This document shows, in pieces, positions 25,262-33,690 of a DNA stretch of 52,131 nt; within the stretch, counting starts at the first letter, position 1, and each line of letters begins with the position of its first letter. The translations under genes and the position numbers were made by a program. The stretch is from Armatimonadaceae bacterium (lineage in GTDB: Bacteria > Armatimonadota > Armatimonadia > Armatimonadales > Armatimonadaceae). The notes below the pieces were generated by a model. The model was not told the DNA's origin. It searched no databases and saw only the letters and a program-made list of their open reading frames with translations. Location of the stretch: contig JAUJOK010000035.1 in the NCBI GenBank assembly GCA_030447685.1, forward strand, positions 1 to 52,131. The letters run 5' to 3'.

Positions 25262-26143
25262 ATGAAGACACTGATTGCTCGAACATTGGAAATTGCGCGC
25301 GGCGAGGTGGGGGTTCGCGAAACGCCGCGCAATCGGGGGCGGCGGGTGGAACAATATTTGAAGGCGTGCGGCCTGCCCGGCGGCTACGCCTGGTGCAGCG
25401 CCTTTGTGGCCTGGTGCGCGAAAGAGGCGGCGGCGTCGGAAAAGACGCTGTGCCCGCTGGTGCTGACGGCGGACTGCGACGTGCTGCTGGCGTTTGCGCG
25501 CAAGCATGATATTCTCTTTTCCACGCCCGCGCCCGGCGACGTTTTTCTGGTCATGGCGTCGCCGAATGACGCGCACCACACCGGCTTTGTGACGGCAGTC
25601 ACGCCGGGCATGACCGGCGGCGATGGGGACGCTTTCGAAACGGTCGAGGGCAACACGAATCTGGCGGGACATCGCGAGGGAATCGGTGTTTTCACGCGGA
25701 CGCGCCGCATAGGAACGCGCTCCGGCGCTTCTAAACGGCGTTACCGGTTCGTGCGCTGGGAACAACTGGTGACGGAGTCGGACGCGGTCACGGCAAGCCG
25801 TGACACGACGCCGCTGCCGCCGCCCGAACCCTTCATGCTGTATCTGGAAGACGCGCTTATCGCCGAGATGCCGCTGGTGGCGGGTATGGCCCTGGCCCCG
25901 GTGCGCGCGGTGGGAAACGCGCTGGGTCTGCCGGTGGCGTGGGATGGGGAAGCGCAGGCGGTACGCCTGGGCGGGCGTGACTATCCGGGCGAGGTTACGG
26001 TGCGGGAAGGGGTCGGCTATGTTCCCGTGCGGCCACTGGCGAGATTTTTGGGGCTGTCGCTGTCGGTGGATGCGGCGGCGCGGCGGGTGACGCTCCAGCA
26101 GCCGTCGTCACCGCAAGCCGTCACCGCAGAGACGCGGGTCTGA
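25262..26143 (+). CDS. Endolysin: CHAP-like hydrolase plus stalk (copper-amine-oxidase-N-like) domain
   Basis: 293 residues from ATG 25262 with GGGGAGG upstream. The N-terminal domain (about 1-165) is a NlpC/P60-superfamily CHAP-like peptidase: GYAWCSAFVAWCAKEA places the catalytic Cys at 45, and DAHHTGFV gives His at 105/106; APGDVFLV and TVEGNTN are also typical. After a Pro-rich linker (TTPLPPPEP) a second domain (about 195-280) has the stalk-fold pattern (FMLYLEDALIAEMPLVAGMA, APVRAVGNALGLPVAWDGEA, GYVPVRPLARFLGLSLSVDA), as in the host protein at 443-1108. It probably cleaves peptidoglycan at lysis, with the second domain binding the cell wall. Overlaps the convergent small gene by 23 bases. 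Confidence 0.82.
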   Translation: MKTLIARTLEIARGEVGVRETPRNRGRRVEQYLKACGLPGGYAWCSAFVAWCAKEAAASEKTLCPLVLTADCDVLLAFARKHDILFSTPAPGDVFLVMASPNDAHHTGFVTAVTPGMTGGDGDAFETVEGNTNLAGHREGIGVFTRTRRIGTRSGASKRRYRFVRWEQLVTESDAVTASRDTTPLPPPEPFMLYLEDALIAEMPLVAGMALAPVRAVGNALGLPVAWDGEAQAVRLGGRDYPGEVTVREGVGYVPVRPLARFLGLSLSVDAAARRVTLQQPSSPQAVTAETRV

Positions 26144-26336
26144 AGGCAGCGGCAGCAGCGGTGGCGGCCCGCGCGGATTCGAGCGCGGCGAACTCCAGCG
26201 CAAAAGCGATTATCTCGGCTGCGTGCTGCGGATAAAAAAGGAGATAGTGACGGATGTCGGGGTCCCGCCCCTCTTTCCACTCCTGGATGAAGCGCATCTT
26301 CACGGCCAGGAAGCCGTTACGTTCCTGGTTAAGCAT
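26121..26336 (-). CDS. Small hypothetical protein with anti-sigma-like N-terminal pattern
   Basis: 71 residues from ATG 26336 with AAGGG upstream (ATG 26369 is an alternative). It reads LNQERNGFLAVKMRFIQEWK, then GRDPDIRHYLLFYPQHAAEI, a pattern like the N-terminal helices of some Planctomycete/Armatimonadete kinase and anti-sigma proteins (GRNPDLExxLxRYPxxAxEL). The C-terminus is Ala-rich. No zinc ligands or membrane helix. Its 3' end overlaps the end of the endolysin. Function unknown. Confidence 0.55.
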   Translation of the reverse strand: MLNQERNGFLAVKMRFIQEWKEGRDPDIRHYLLFYPQHAAEIIAFALEFAALESARAATAAAAAFRPASLR

Positions 26337-26544
26337 GTCTTTTTTCCCTTCCCTCCTGATAGTTGCCATACACAGGGCAAAAACAGCAATAAAAATAGCG
26401 CGCCGGGTGAGTAGCGAAGAGGGGAAGCCCGTCCTTTGTGCCAGTTTTTTTATGCCGGGCCGCTTTTAGGTGGGAAAAAAGGTTAACACGAGCGCGGCGC
26501 GGGCATACCTTTGCAGGTCATACTCTTTTTTCCGGGAGATCGTT

Positions 26545-26766
26545 ATGCTTTCCATTCTGGCACACATCGGTATCTTAGCCTGCTGGCTTGCGGCGTCCAC
26601 CGGCGTGAGCGCGCTCATCGGTCGTTTTGCCGCCGCTCTCGTTTCCCCGCTCAGCGGCGGTTCTTTCAGCTTCTGGCCGTTCGCGGTCGTTTTCTTTATC
26701 GGAATGCACCTGCTGCTGGCGCATCAGGTGCGCAGCGAGGTTCGGATCGCGCGCCGCCGGGGGTAA
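26545..26766 (+). CDS. Small two-helix membrane protein
   Basis: 73 residues from ATG 26545 with GGGAG six bases upstream. It is almost wholly hydrophobic: helix one about 4-32 (AHIGILACWLAASTGVSALI), helix two about 45-63 (WPFAVVFFIGMHLLLAHQVR), then a basic tail (SEVRIARRRG). No motif. Holin-like topology is possible, since the gene follows the endolysin by 400 bases on the same strand, but it may equally be a chromosomal gene. A strong terminator follows. Confidence 0.6.
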   Translation: MLSILAHIGILACWLAASTGVSALIGRFAAALVSPLSGGSFSFWPFAVVFFIGMHLLLAHQVRSEVRIARRRG

Positions 26767-26796
26767 GCTCGCCGGACAGGGCGCGTGGAAAAACGG

Positions 26797-26836
26797 ACGC
26801 CGGGAGGGACAGTCAAAGTCCCTCCCGGTGTTTTTC
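26797..26836 (+). terminator. Intrinsic terminator
   Basis: CCGGGAGGGAC (26800-26810) pairs with GTCCCTCCCGG (26818-26828) around AGTCAAA, followed by TGTTTTTC. It ends the unit of the small membrane protein and can be taken as the right limit of any phage lysis operon. Confidence 0.9.
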
Positions 26837-26882
26837 TTTGTGGCTCTGGTATGGCAGCCGCCGCCGCCGCGCCGGACAGCGT

Positions 26883-26911
26883 TTGACTTTGCACGGGCCG
26901 GGGCTTATAAT
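26883..26911 (+). promoter_or_regulatory. Sigma-70-type promoter
   Basis: TTGACT (26883-26888), 17-base spacer, TATAAT (26906-26911). It stands about 45 bases before the TTG start of the small membrane protein at 26957 and probably also drives the EamA transporter. Confidence 0.8.
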
Positions 26912-26956
26912 GGCAGCCGGTCTTTGCTTCGAATCTCCCCGATATAAGGACCTCCC

Positions 26957-27178
26957 TTGACCTTCAAGAAAAATAGAATTCCGGCGCTGCTGTTGATTGC
27001 GGTGGGGCTGCTGCTGATGGCGCTGGGGACGCGCGGCGACCGTTCGGCAAGCTGGCAGGGAGCGGGTTTCTTCGCGGCGGTCGGCCTGGCAGCGGCAGCG
27101 GTGGCAATAGTGGTGAGACGGCGTCAGGCGGGGCAAAGCGAGCGCAGCGAGGACGGGACAGACGATTCCACGAAGTAA
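26957..27178 (+). CDS. Small two-helix membrane protein
   Basis: 73 residues from TTG 26957, AAGGA six bases upstream, behind a good promoter. Helix one about 8-24 (IPALLLIAVGLLLMALG), helix two about 36-53 (GAGFFAAVGLAAAAVAIVV), then a charged tail (RRRQAGQSERSEDGTDDS). No family recognised. It is followed by the EamA transporter on the same strand, so it may be co-transcribed. Confidence 0.6.
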   Translation: MTFKKNRIPALLLIAVGLLLMALGTRGDRSASWQGAGFFAAVGLAAAAVAIVVRRRQAGQSERSEDGTDDSTK

Positions 27179-27215
27179 TATCTCTTCCCCGGCGCGGACA
27201 CGCGCTCTGGGCGCG

Positions 27216-28179
27216 ATGCTTGCGGCGGCAGCGCTGTTCAGCATCATGGGAGCCTTGACGAAGGCGGCCACACGGGGCACTGCTGCTGCTGCTGCTGAAC
27301 CCGGCGCGGCGTTGTCGGGTGGCGAGATCGCCTTTATTCGCTATGCGTTCGGTCTTCTTTTTCTGCTGGCGCTGCGCGGCGCGCGCGGCGTGGACATCCT
27401 GGGCGGGGACCGGCGGGGCCTGCTGTGGCGCGGCTTTTTCGGGGGCATCGCGAGCGTCCTTTTTTTCGTCGGTATCGAGCGCACATCGCTGACGCACGCG
27501 ACGCTGCTGAACTATACCTATATTATCTGGGCGCCGCTGATCGCCGTCTATTCGCTGCGCGAGCGGCTGCACCGAGGCGCGGGCCTGGCCGTGATTGTCG
27601 CCATTGCCGGGGTGCTGCTGGTGACGCGCCCGGAGGTCGGCAGTGTCGGCGCGGGCGATCTGATCGCGCTGCTGAGCGGTATGGCGGCGGGCCTGGCGGT
27701 GGTGCAGATACGGCGGCTGCGCCAGGGGGAAACCTCGTTCGCCGTCTTTTTTTATTTCAATTTGCTGGCTTGCCGACTTCGCTGCTGGCCCAGTGGCTGT
27801 TCGGCAGCGAGGTATCGCTCGCTCTGCTCCGCGCCGTCGGCGTGGCCGATGCTGCTGGGCATCGGCGTCACCAGTTGTCGGGGCGCAGCTTTTGATGACG
27901 TTCGGCTATCGGGAGATGACGGCGGCGCAGGGCAGCCTTCTTTCGCTCACCTCCGTCGTCTTTTCCGCGCTGCTGGCGCATACGCTGTTCGGCGAGGCGC
28001 TGCCGCCGACGACGCTGCTGGGCGGCGCGCTGATCCGGGAAGTGGCGGCGCTGGCGCTGGTGTCTTCCGGGCTTTTCGCTGCGCCGCGCGCCGCCGCGCA
28101 GCAGTGCGCCCGATTCGCCCGCGCCGCCACCGTCCCCGTAAAGGAGATCCCGCTTGAGAAAAAGCTTTTCGCCCGCTAA
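27216..28179 (+). pseudogene. EamA/DMT-superfamily transporter, frame-disrupted
   Basis: Ten-helix drug/metabolite transporter. First frame from ATG 27216: MLAAAALFSIMGALTKAATR, FIRYAFGLLFLLALRG, GGIASVLFFVGIERTSLTHA, YTYIIWAPLIAVYSLRERLH, VIVAIAGVLLVTRPEVGS. Frame changes near 27770 and 27860 lead to the second repeat (PTSLLAQWLFGSEVSLALL, QGSLLSLTSVVFSALLAHTL, EVAALALVSSGLFAA). The helix pattern and the two EamA repeats are conserved. The substrate is unknown; these permeases export amino acids or metabolites. The start is uncertain because the true N-terminus may lie a dozen codons upstream. Confidence 0.7.
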
Positions 28180-28433
28180 CCCAGCGGCGGCGGCGCACCG
28201 CAGCAGCGCTGCTCGTTGCCGCCGCCGCCGTGTTGGCTGTGTTCATTTCGCTTCTTCGGGAAACGGGCCTGCTGCGTCTGTCTCTGTTTCGCTCGGCCCA
28301 CACGTTAGCTGTCCAGCCGAGCGGCAGATTCGGGAGCAAAGCCCAGGGAGCTTTGAAGCAAGACGCCGATAGTACGCAGGTGAGCCGTCTGCGCTTATTG
28401 AGCGGACGATTCAGCAGGAGCTTGGGCCGATAA
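28154..28433 (+). pseudogene. N-terminal remnant of an exported or membrane protein
   Basis: A TTG at 28154 overlaps the transporter end, and after a frame change near 28215 the sequence reads ALLVAAAAVLAVFISLLRETG, a hydrophobic anchor, followed by LLRLSLFRSAHTLAVQPSGR and RLRLLSGRFSRSLGR. The rest of the gene is missing, so it appears truncated, perhaps by the insertion of the element that follows. It is too short and disrupted to name. Confidence 0.35.
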
Positions 28434-29086
28434 CCGGGGGCGCATTTACGGTTCGGGTCCATTCCTGCCGCGCCTCCCTGAGCGGGCCGTACTGGCTGCC
28501 GTTGCGTAAATCGGGAACCTGTCGTTTCCTGGTCAAGCTGGTTCAGCACGGGCCAGACCTGCCGCCCCATGAAGTAGATATGGGTGGGGAACTGCGGCTG
28601 ACAGTAACGGGCCTGTGTTCCTGCCACGAATTCCAGCGCCTCGCGGGAACCCGGATCGCCGCAAGCATTGGCCGCCATGTGCGGCGAAACTCGGCGGCGG
28701 ATCATCGGAAGACGCAGGCCAGGCATTTCGGGCGCTGATTCTTTGCCAGGGGCATTCGGTTTTTGTTTCCCCGGCCTGTGAACAGGTCGGGCTGTGGGGC
28801 CAGCCCCACAGGGGCGTTCAAACAGTGCTGCGCGACCGCGCTAACCGTCCTGCGGACGGGGAGACGCTCCTCTTCTTCCGTCCGGGCAAGGAGCGAAGCG
28901 ACGCCGTTACGGTTGGCCGAAGGCCCGTTAGCTCGGAGTGTCCACACTCCGGGGCAACGAAACCGACAATGGAACGACCCTCATTCTTTGCCGGGTGCGT
29001 TTCAGAATTATGAGTAGTGTCGCTTGTCAGGAGTATGTATTGCCGGTTACGTGAAGACAGGGGTAACACTGCCACGGGAGTTACCG
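28434..29086. other. 650-base stretch without a supportable gene
   Basis: A minus-strand open frame at about 28290-28726 (MIRRRVSPHMAANACGDPGS...) has ordinary composition, but I recognise no family and no ribosome-binding site. The stretch also contains a short perfect hairpin (CTGTGGGG...CCCCACAG near 28792-28812). It may be the left part of the insertion element whose transposase starts at 29087, or a remnant of the gene at 28154. I could not find terminal inverted repeats. Confidence 0.4.
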
Positions 29087-30542
29087 ATGTCCAAGAAACC
29101 AGATTCTACCCTCTGATGACACACCCACTGCCGATGCCGAATCGCACATCCAGAAACTGGTCGAAGAGTTCGAGAAGCGCCTGCGCCAAGAGATGCCCAT
29201 GGGGCCGGTGACGCTGGAGGAGATAGAGCGCCGGGCGGACCGCCTGGGCGAGCAGGTTAAGGAAGCGGTGCAGAAGGAGTTGCTGGATTTGGCGGGAACG
29301 GGCTACGTGGTAGCAGCGTCCTCTGCTCTTGCCAAAGGAGCGCCCGGTATGTGGCTCTTTACAAGAAGCAGATGGTAACTTTGTGTGGGATAGCCACCGT
29401 CTGGCGTGCCTACTATTACTGCTCAACCGCCGTGAAAAGGCTTTCGCCCGCTTCGATGCCCATCTTGGTCTGGGACGCTCAATGCACGTCGGCGGTGCGA
29501 GCACGGCTGTCTCGCTTCGCCAGTTTTCTGCCCTTTGGCACGGCGGCTCGTGAGATGAGAGATCATTTGCGGGGTGCGGCTGTCGGCAAGCACGGTGCGG
29601 CGCGAGGCGCAGGCGGTAGGGCGTGCTTTGGAGCAGGCGTGGGCGCATGAGGAGCAATTAGTGCACAAGAACAAGGCTCCCCGCCTGCGCAGCGCCCGCC
29701 GCGCTTACACCTGTCGATGGACGGGGTACTCCTCTTCGTTGGGGGCGAGTGGCGCGAGGTTAAGTGCGCGGTGGCTTATGAGACGGGCAAGGACGCGCAC
29801 GGACAAGCCAACGGTGTGAAGACGGCGCGTTACTGTGCTACGCTTGCCCGCCTGCTTCTTTTGACGGCGGGTACACACTGGCGCACCGGGCCGGTTCGGG
29901 CCGTTGCTCGCGGGTGGGCATAGTCGCTGACGGGGCGGCTTGGATATGGCAGGAGACGGGCAAGCACTTTCCTCAGAGCGTGCAGGTGCTGGACTTCTAT
30001 CATGTCTGTGAGCACCTATGGCAGGTGGCTCGGTTGCGCTTTGGCCAGGGCAGCGCAGAGGCCGCCGCCTGGATGGAGGAGCAGAAGGAGCGCCTTTTGC
30101 GCGATAAGGCAGAGCAGGTGCGTCACGCGGTGGCGCAGTGGGTTCCCGTGACGCATGAGGGGCGTGAGGTGCGTCGCAAGGTCGTGTCTTATCTGGAGAC
30201 CCATGCACACCGGATGGGCTACGGCAGTTTGCGTCAAGCAGGCCGGACACATCGGCAGCGGGGTGATGGAGGCGGCTTGTAAGGCCGTGGTGCAGGCACG
30301 GATGAAAGGGGCAGGGATGCGCTGGAGCGAGGAAGGTGCTCGAAGCGATGCTGCATTTGCGCAGCGCCTGTGGTGCGGCAGCCAACAGGTGGATTTCACG
30401 GACGCGGCAAGCTGCTCCCAAAGACCCTCATAATCCTGAACCACACCCCTTCTTTGCCGCCAAAGAAGGAGAAATATGTCTGCCCGGTGAAACAGGCGCA
30501 GCGTACCGCGAAATTTTTCCGTCGTACCGTTCGCGAAATTGA
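29087..30542 (+). pseudogene. ISKra4-family transposase, decayed
   Basis: ATG 29087 with GGGAG upstream. Joined frames show LVEEFEKRLRQEMPMGPVTL, VTLCGIATVWRAYYYCSTAV, the DDE-type core LSMDGVLLFVGGEWREVKCA and VADGAAWIWQE, LDFYHVCEHLWQVARLRFG, GHIGSGVMEAACKAVVQARM and KGAGMRWSEEGA. These are hallmarks of the ISKra4 family (D...D...E with GSGxxE near the C-terminus). At least six frame changes (near 29125, 29335, 29350, 29575, 29730, 29890, 30225, 30335) make it non-functional as read. Insertion-element ends were not recognised. It splits the region between the EamA transporter and a small secreted peptide. Confidence 0.75.
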
Positions 30543-30616
30543 ACAACTATCGGAAGATATGCGTTAGGATAATAAGGCGGCAGCCTGGCCGCTTCGGCGT
30601 TTCTGAGGAGAAAGAC

Positions 30617-30745
30617 ATGAAAAACCGGTTTCTGGTTCTATTGACTCTGGCGGTTTGCCTGGTGACGGCAAACCTGCCTGTCGCAGCGGCGGCGGTTCAG
30701 GACGACGACCCGAACGTTCTGGGCGTGGTGGTTGTCACCGAGTAA
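30617..30745 (+). CDS. Very small secreted peptide
   Basis: 42 residues from ATG 30617 with GAGGAGA upstream. It is nearly all signal peptide: MKNRFLVLLTLAVCLVTANL, then PVAAAAVQDDDPNVLGVVVV with a likely cleavage after AAA. The mature peptide would be about 15 residues. No family known. Downstream, CTGCCGCTGCTG and CAGCGGCGGCAG arms (30768-30806) could form a terminator before the anti-sigma gene. Confidence 0.5.
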   Translation: MKNRFLVLLTLAVCLVTANLPVAAAAVQDDDPNVLGVVVVTE

Positions 30746-30921
30746 GCGCGGCGCGTGATCGTCCTGCCGCTGCTGCTGCTGTGAAAAGCACCAGCGGCGG
30801 CAGACTTCCCTTTTGTCTTCGGCAACCCCCTGCGGAGCCGCCGCTGTCGTATCCGCCTGCTTTCCTTGTTCGTTTGCCATGCGCTGCGCGTGACGCCAAA
30901 AAGCGCGTAAACCAAGATCAC

Positions 30922-31435
30922 ATGATACTCCGATTGACCCTCGATCTGCCCGAAGACACGGCCTATGTGTCGATGACCCGGCACCTGAGCCGCAGCACGC
31001 TCGAGTTTTTGCAGGTGACGGAGCGAACTATCGACGACATCGAGTTCGTTATCGGCGAGCTGTGCGGCAACGTCATCATGCACGCCGAATCGGTGGAGGG
31101 GCGTTTCGAGGTGGTGCTGGAGTATTTCGCCGAGCGCGTCGTGGTGACGGGGAAGACCGGGGAAACGGGTTTTTTTCGCGGACGTGCCGCCGCCGGGGAC
31201 GCCGCGCCGGGGCAAGGATGGGCAGGAGCGAATCGGCGGGTTCGGGCTGCCGATTGTGGAAAAGCTGGCCGACCGGCTGGAGTTCCAGCGCGTGGACCCG
31301 CAGGGAATGATGGTGCAGGCGGAGAAGCGGCTGGACTACCAGAGCGCCGATGCGCGGGAAGAGGCCGCCGATATTGACGCAGGCGAATCCGGCGACGCGA
31401 CACTGACGATGCGCGAGGAAGCGGGCGGCGAGTGA
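30922..31435 (+). pseudogene. Anti-sigma regulatory ATPase (RsbW/SpoIIAB type), one frame change
   Basis: ATG 30922. The N-terminal half reads MILRLTLDLPEDTAYVSMTR and TIDDIEFVIGELCGNVIMHA, where ELCGNVIMHA is the GHKL N-box (Glu, Asn). After a T-run at 31168-31175 the frame changes by one base and continues FFADVPPPGTPRRGKDGQER and IGGFGLPIVEKLADRLEFQR, the G2 box. With eight T's instead of seven it reads through, so this is a good case of a homopolymer indel. It would bind a sigma factor and phosphorylate a STAS antagonist such as the one at 2269-2661, though not adjacent. The stop overlaps GTG of the next gene. Confidence 0.75.
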
Positions 31436-31800
31436 GCAGCAGCATCCATTTCGGCAGCGCCCTGCAGGCATCCGCAGACTATCGCGGCTGGTTCATCGGC
31501 CATTTCGTCGGCGCGCCGGGCGATCTGACGCGTACTCAGAAATCTGGAAGTGAAATGGGGACGGCACCGGGCCGGGGAAGCGCGCACCGAATGGGCGGGC
31601 GGCAGTGACGCCCACAGCCTGGCGCTGCTCATTTACGGTCGGTTCCTCCTGCGCTTCCCGGAGCGGGAGCAGCTTCTGGAAAACGAGGGCGATTTCCGTA
31701 ATCTGGGAACCGGGCACGCCGCACACCTGCGCGCGGAGGAAGATTCGCTGGTCATCACCATCCGCTGGCCGTCTTCGGGAACCCCTCAGCCCCCCGCCCC
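31432..31800 (+). pseudogene. Cupin-like small protein, one frame change
   Basis: GTG 31432 overlaps the anti-sigma stop, implying translational coupling. The first part reads SIHFGSALQASADYRGWFIG; after a frame change near 31545 it continues LEVKWGRHRAGEARTEWAGG, LALLIYGRFLLRFPEREQLL and GTGHAAHLRAEEDSLVITIRW. The pattern of His/Glu positions and short strands looks like a single-domain cupin of the kind seen next to regulators. The gene end is blurred, because from about 31785 the sequence is a GC-rich repeat. Substrate unknown. Confidence 0.55.
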
Positions 31801-31975
31801 CATAAGAACCTCTCCCCCACACCCGGCCTGCCAAGGTGCTCCCCCGCGAGGGGAGGGGAGAACGCGGCCCCTTTCCGGCACCCCCATTCTTGGGGGCGGT
31901 GGGGGCCATCCCCCCCCCTAACTTTGGGGCAGGGGGGCCAACGCAAAAAAGGGGGGCCGGATTACCCGGCCCCGC
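31785..31975. repeat. GC-rich repeat (H) and terminator structures
   Basis: 31785-31866 contains CTCTCCCCCACACCCGGCCTGCC and CCCCGCGAGGGGAGGGGAG, a diverged copy of the palindromic family. 31880-31915 forms a CACCCCCATTCTTGGGGGCGG-type hairpin, and 31938-31975 carries A6, GGGGGGCCGG, CCCGGCCCC, then CCTTATTTG, a bidirectional terminator for the genes on either side. Confidence 0.55.
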
Positions 31976-32008
31976 CTCCTTATTTGTTTGCTTCACCACC
32001 CGCTGCTT

Positions 32009-32389
32009 TTAGCGGCAGTGGCGACCCCGCTTGGACTTCTTCGCCTTCTTGCCCTTGCTCTTGTAGTAGCGCGGGGAATCGTCGTAACCGCGCGAATAGC
32101 GCGACTCGTAGTAGCGGGCCTGCCGCCAGGAGTTGTCCCGGTTCTGGGCCTTGCGCTGATCTTCATACTTCTTCGCCGAATACAGTGCGCCCGCGCCCAG
32201 AATTAGAGCATTGGTGCGCTTGCCCTTGACACCCTGATGCACGGCGGCTGCGCCCAGAAGCATGCCCAGGTTCCGCATGTTATTCTTATCCCGCTGGCGC
32301 GAGTCCTGCGCCGCCACGGGGCCTGCAACCGCAAGCGTCATTGCCAGCGCCAAACCCGCCGCGACGATGGTCGTAAACTTTCGAATCAT
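32009..32389 (-). CDS. Secreted paralogue sharing the stalk-protein N-terminal module
   Basis: 126 residues from ATG 32389; an upstream ATG at 32515 only extends into unlikely sequence, and GGGAGG lies 11 bases before 32389. Signal peptide (about 1-28, ending GPVAAQ) is followed by the module SRQRDKNNMRNLGMLLGAAAV, LILGAGALYSAKKYEDQRKA, almost the same as in the protein at 443-1108, and then a Tyr/Arg/Lys-rich tail (YYESRYSRGYDDSPRYYKSK, GKKAKKSKRGRHCR). The tail replaces the stalk domain and is strongly basic. Function unknown; a surface protein that binds acidic polymers is possible. Confidence 0.75.
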   Translation of the reverse strand: MIRKFTTIVAAGLALAMTLAVAGPVAAQDSRQRDKNNMRNLGMLLGAAAVHQGVKGKRTNALILGAGALYSAKKYEDQRKAQNRDNSWRQARYYESRYSRGYDDSPRYYKSKGKKAKKSKRGRHCR

Positions 32390-32645
32390 CTTTCCCCAAA
32401 CCTCCCTTGGTTCCTGCCGTCTTCCGGGCTTTCGGTGTTTCTGATTACGCACTATTTTATCACTATAAAGCGGGGCGTGCAAGGAAAATTGCGAGGGCTG
32501 TGGCGTCATCCTCACCCCTGAGCATTACGCGCCGCTCCGCCGGAACCCATCGCAGGCGCATCCTGCCATATGCCCACCAGCGCGTGCGTCGTTCGCCGTT
32601 CCAGCGGCGGCAGTATCCGCGCCGCGATCACTCCGCGCGCCATCT

Positions 32646-33545
32646 TCATGGCTTCGCCTTTTCTGCGCTGGTGGGGCCGTTCTCGATAAAATCCTCGATA
32701 AGGGGGCACAGCGTTGCGCCCTGCTCTTCCGCAACAAAGTGCCCGGTGTTTTCGAAAGCGATGGTTCGGGCGTTGGCGAGCGCGGTTTGCCAGGTGCCCA
32801 GCTCCTTTGCGCGAAAGGCGAAATCCTTCATCCCCCACAAAAGGAGGGCCGGATGGTTTCGTATCCGGTCGCGCCGCTGCCAGAGCGATTCGTACCAGTC
32901 GCCGGAACCGAGCAGTTCGCGGGCGAAAACCCAGGTGGCGTGCCGGTCGGCGGGGGTGGAGTAGGGGCGCAGGTAGTGCCGGTGAATCGTGGGCGTCAGC
33001 TTGCTTTTGTCAGCCATGGCCATCGGCAGCAGGAAGCGCGCGGAAAAGCCGAGGCGCTCGTACAGGAACCTGCCGACGGCTCCGGCGAATAGGCGGCTCC
33101 GCTCAAAGGCGGGGTCACCGCGCAGCGACCACATCCAGGTGTTCATGAGGACGATGCGCCGCACATTGTCGGGCCGCTCGATGGCGTAAGACAGGCCAAT
33201 GGGGCCGCCGAAGTCGTGGACGATAAGGGTGATATCTTTCAGGTCCAGGTGGTCTATCAGCGCCTTCAGGCTGCGCGCGTGGTCCTGGGGCCGGTACGTC
33301 CATCCACGCGACTTGTCGGACAGACCGAAGCCCAGATAGTCGGGCGCGATGCAGCGGTATCTGGCCGAGAGGCCCTTGATGAGATGGCGGTAGCTGAACG
33401 ACCATTCGGGCGTTCCGTGCGCCATAACAAGGGTCTGCTGCCGCCCCGCGCCACCCTCGTCCACGTAATGCATCCGTCCCGCCTCCGTATCGAAGAAGCG
33501 GGACGCGAAGGGGTATTCGCTGCGGTCGAGCCAATCGGTTTCCAT
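32646..33545 (-). CDS. Haloalkane-dehalogenase-like alpha/beta hydrolase
   Basis: 299 residues; ATG 33545. An alpha/beta hydrolase with oxyanion region MAHGTPEWSFSYR, nucleophile elbow VHDFGGPIGLSY with Asp111, acid in WGMKDFAF (Asp241) and the catalytic His in NTGHFV (His269). An aspartate nucleophile within HDxGG is typical of haloalkane dehalogenases and epoxide hydrolases; the Trp48 in the HGTPEW motif fits the former, but the Trp normally right after the nucleophile is Phe112. The substrate is therefore open. The enzyme is cytoplasmic; no operon partner is visible. Confidence 0.8.
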   Translation of the reverse strand: METDWLDRSEYPFASRFFDTEAGRMHYVDEGGAGRQQTLVMAHGTPEWSFSYRHLIKGLSARYRCIAPDYLGFGLSDKSRGWTYRPQDHARSLKALIDHLDLKDITLIVHDFGGPIGLSYAIERPDNVRRIVLMNTWMWSLRGDPAFERSRLFAGAVGRFLYERLGFSARFLLPMAMADKSKLTPTIHRHYLRPYSTPADRHATWVFARELLGSGDWYESLWQRRDRIRNHPALLLWGMKDFAFRAKELGTWQTALANARTIAFENTGHFVAEEQGATLCPLIEDFIENGPTSAEKAKP

Positions 33546-33615
33546 CCGTTATTCTCCGATAGATGATAACCCAGGAAAGGGCAGCGTTGCCGAGACGCGA
33601 GGCAGGGGAGGTGAC

Positions 33616-33655
33616 AAAAATCGAGGGCGAAGCAGACCTGCTTCGCCCTCGGTGA
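33616..33655 (-). terminator. Intrinsic terminator for the minus-strand gene
   Basis: On the minus strand GAGGGCGAAGCA and TGCTTCGCCCTC form a 12-bp stem, followed by GATTTTTG. It sits after the gene ending at 33691. Confidence 0.85.
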
Positions 33656-33690
33656 CTTGACTTTGCCTCCTGCAGGAAGCGAAAGGAATT

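Larger units (their letters stand above)
10652..26143 (+). mobile_element. Partial prophage with lambda-like head module
   Basis: Genes run on the plus strand in the order small phage ORFs, TerS, TerL (split), a three-gene cassette, portal, S49 protease/scaffold, gpD-like, gpE-like capsid, small ORF, coiled-coil membrane protein, holin-like, tail spike, two connector-like genes, a minus-strand transposase, endolysin. The TerL-portal-protease-D-E order is that of lambda. I found no integrase, repressor, replication gene, tail tube, tape measure or att repeat. Several head genes carry frame changes. It is best read as a defective prophage or a domesticated packaging module; the borders are those of the outermost phage genes, not mapped att sites. 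Confidence 0.75.

Noticed and set aside
28290..28726. Minus-strand open frame MIRRRVSPHMAANACGDP...
   Set aside because: Ordinary composition but no family, no ribosome-binding site, and it lies in a disrupted insertion region; not supportable as a gene.
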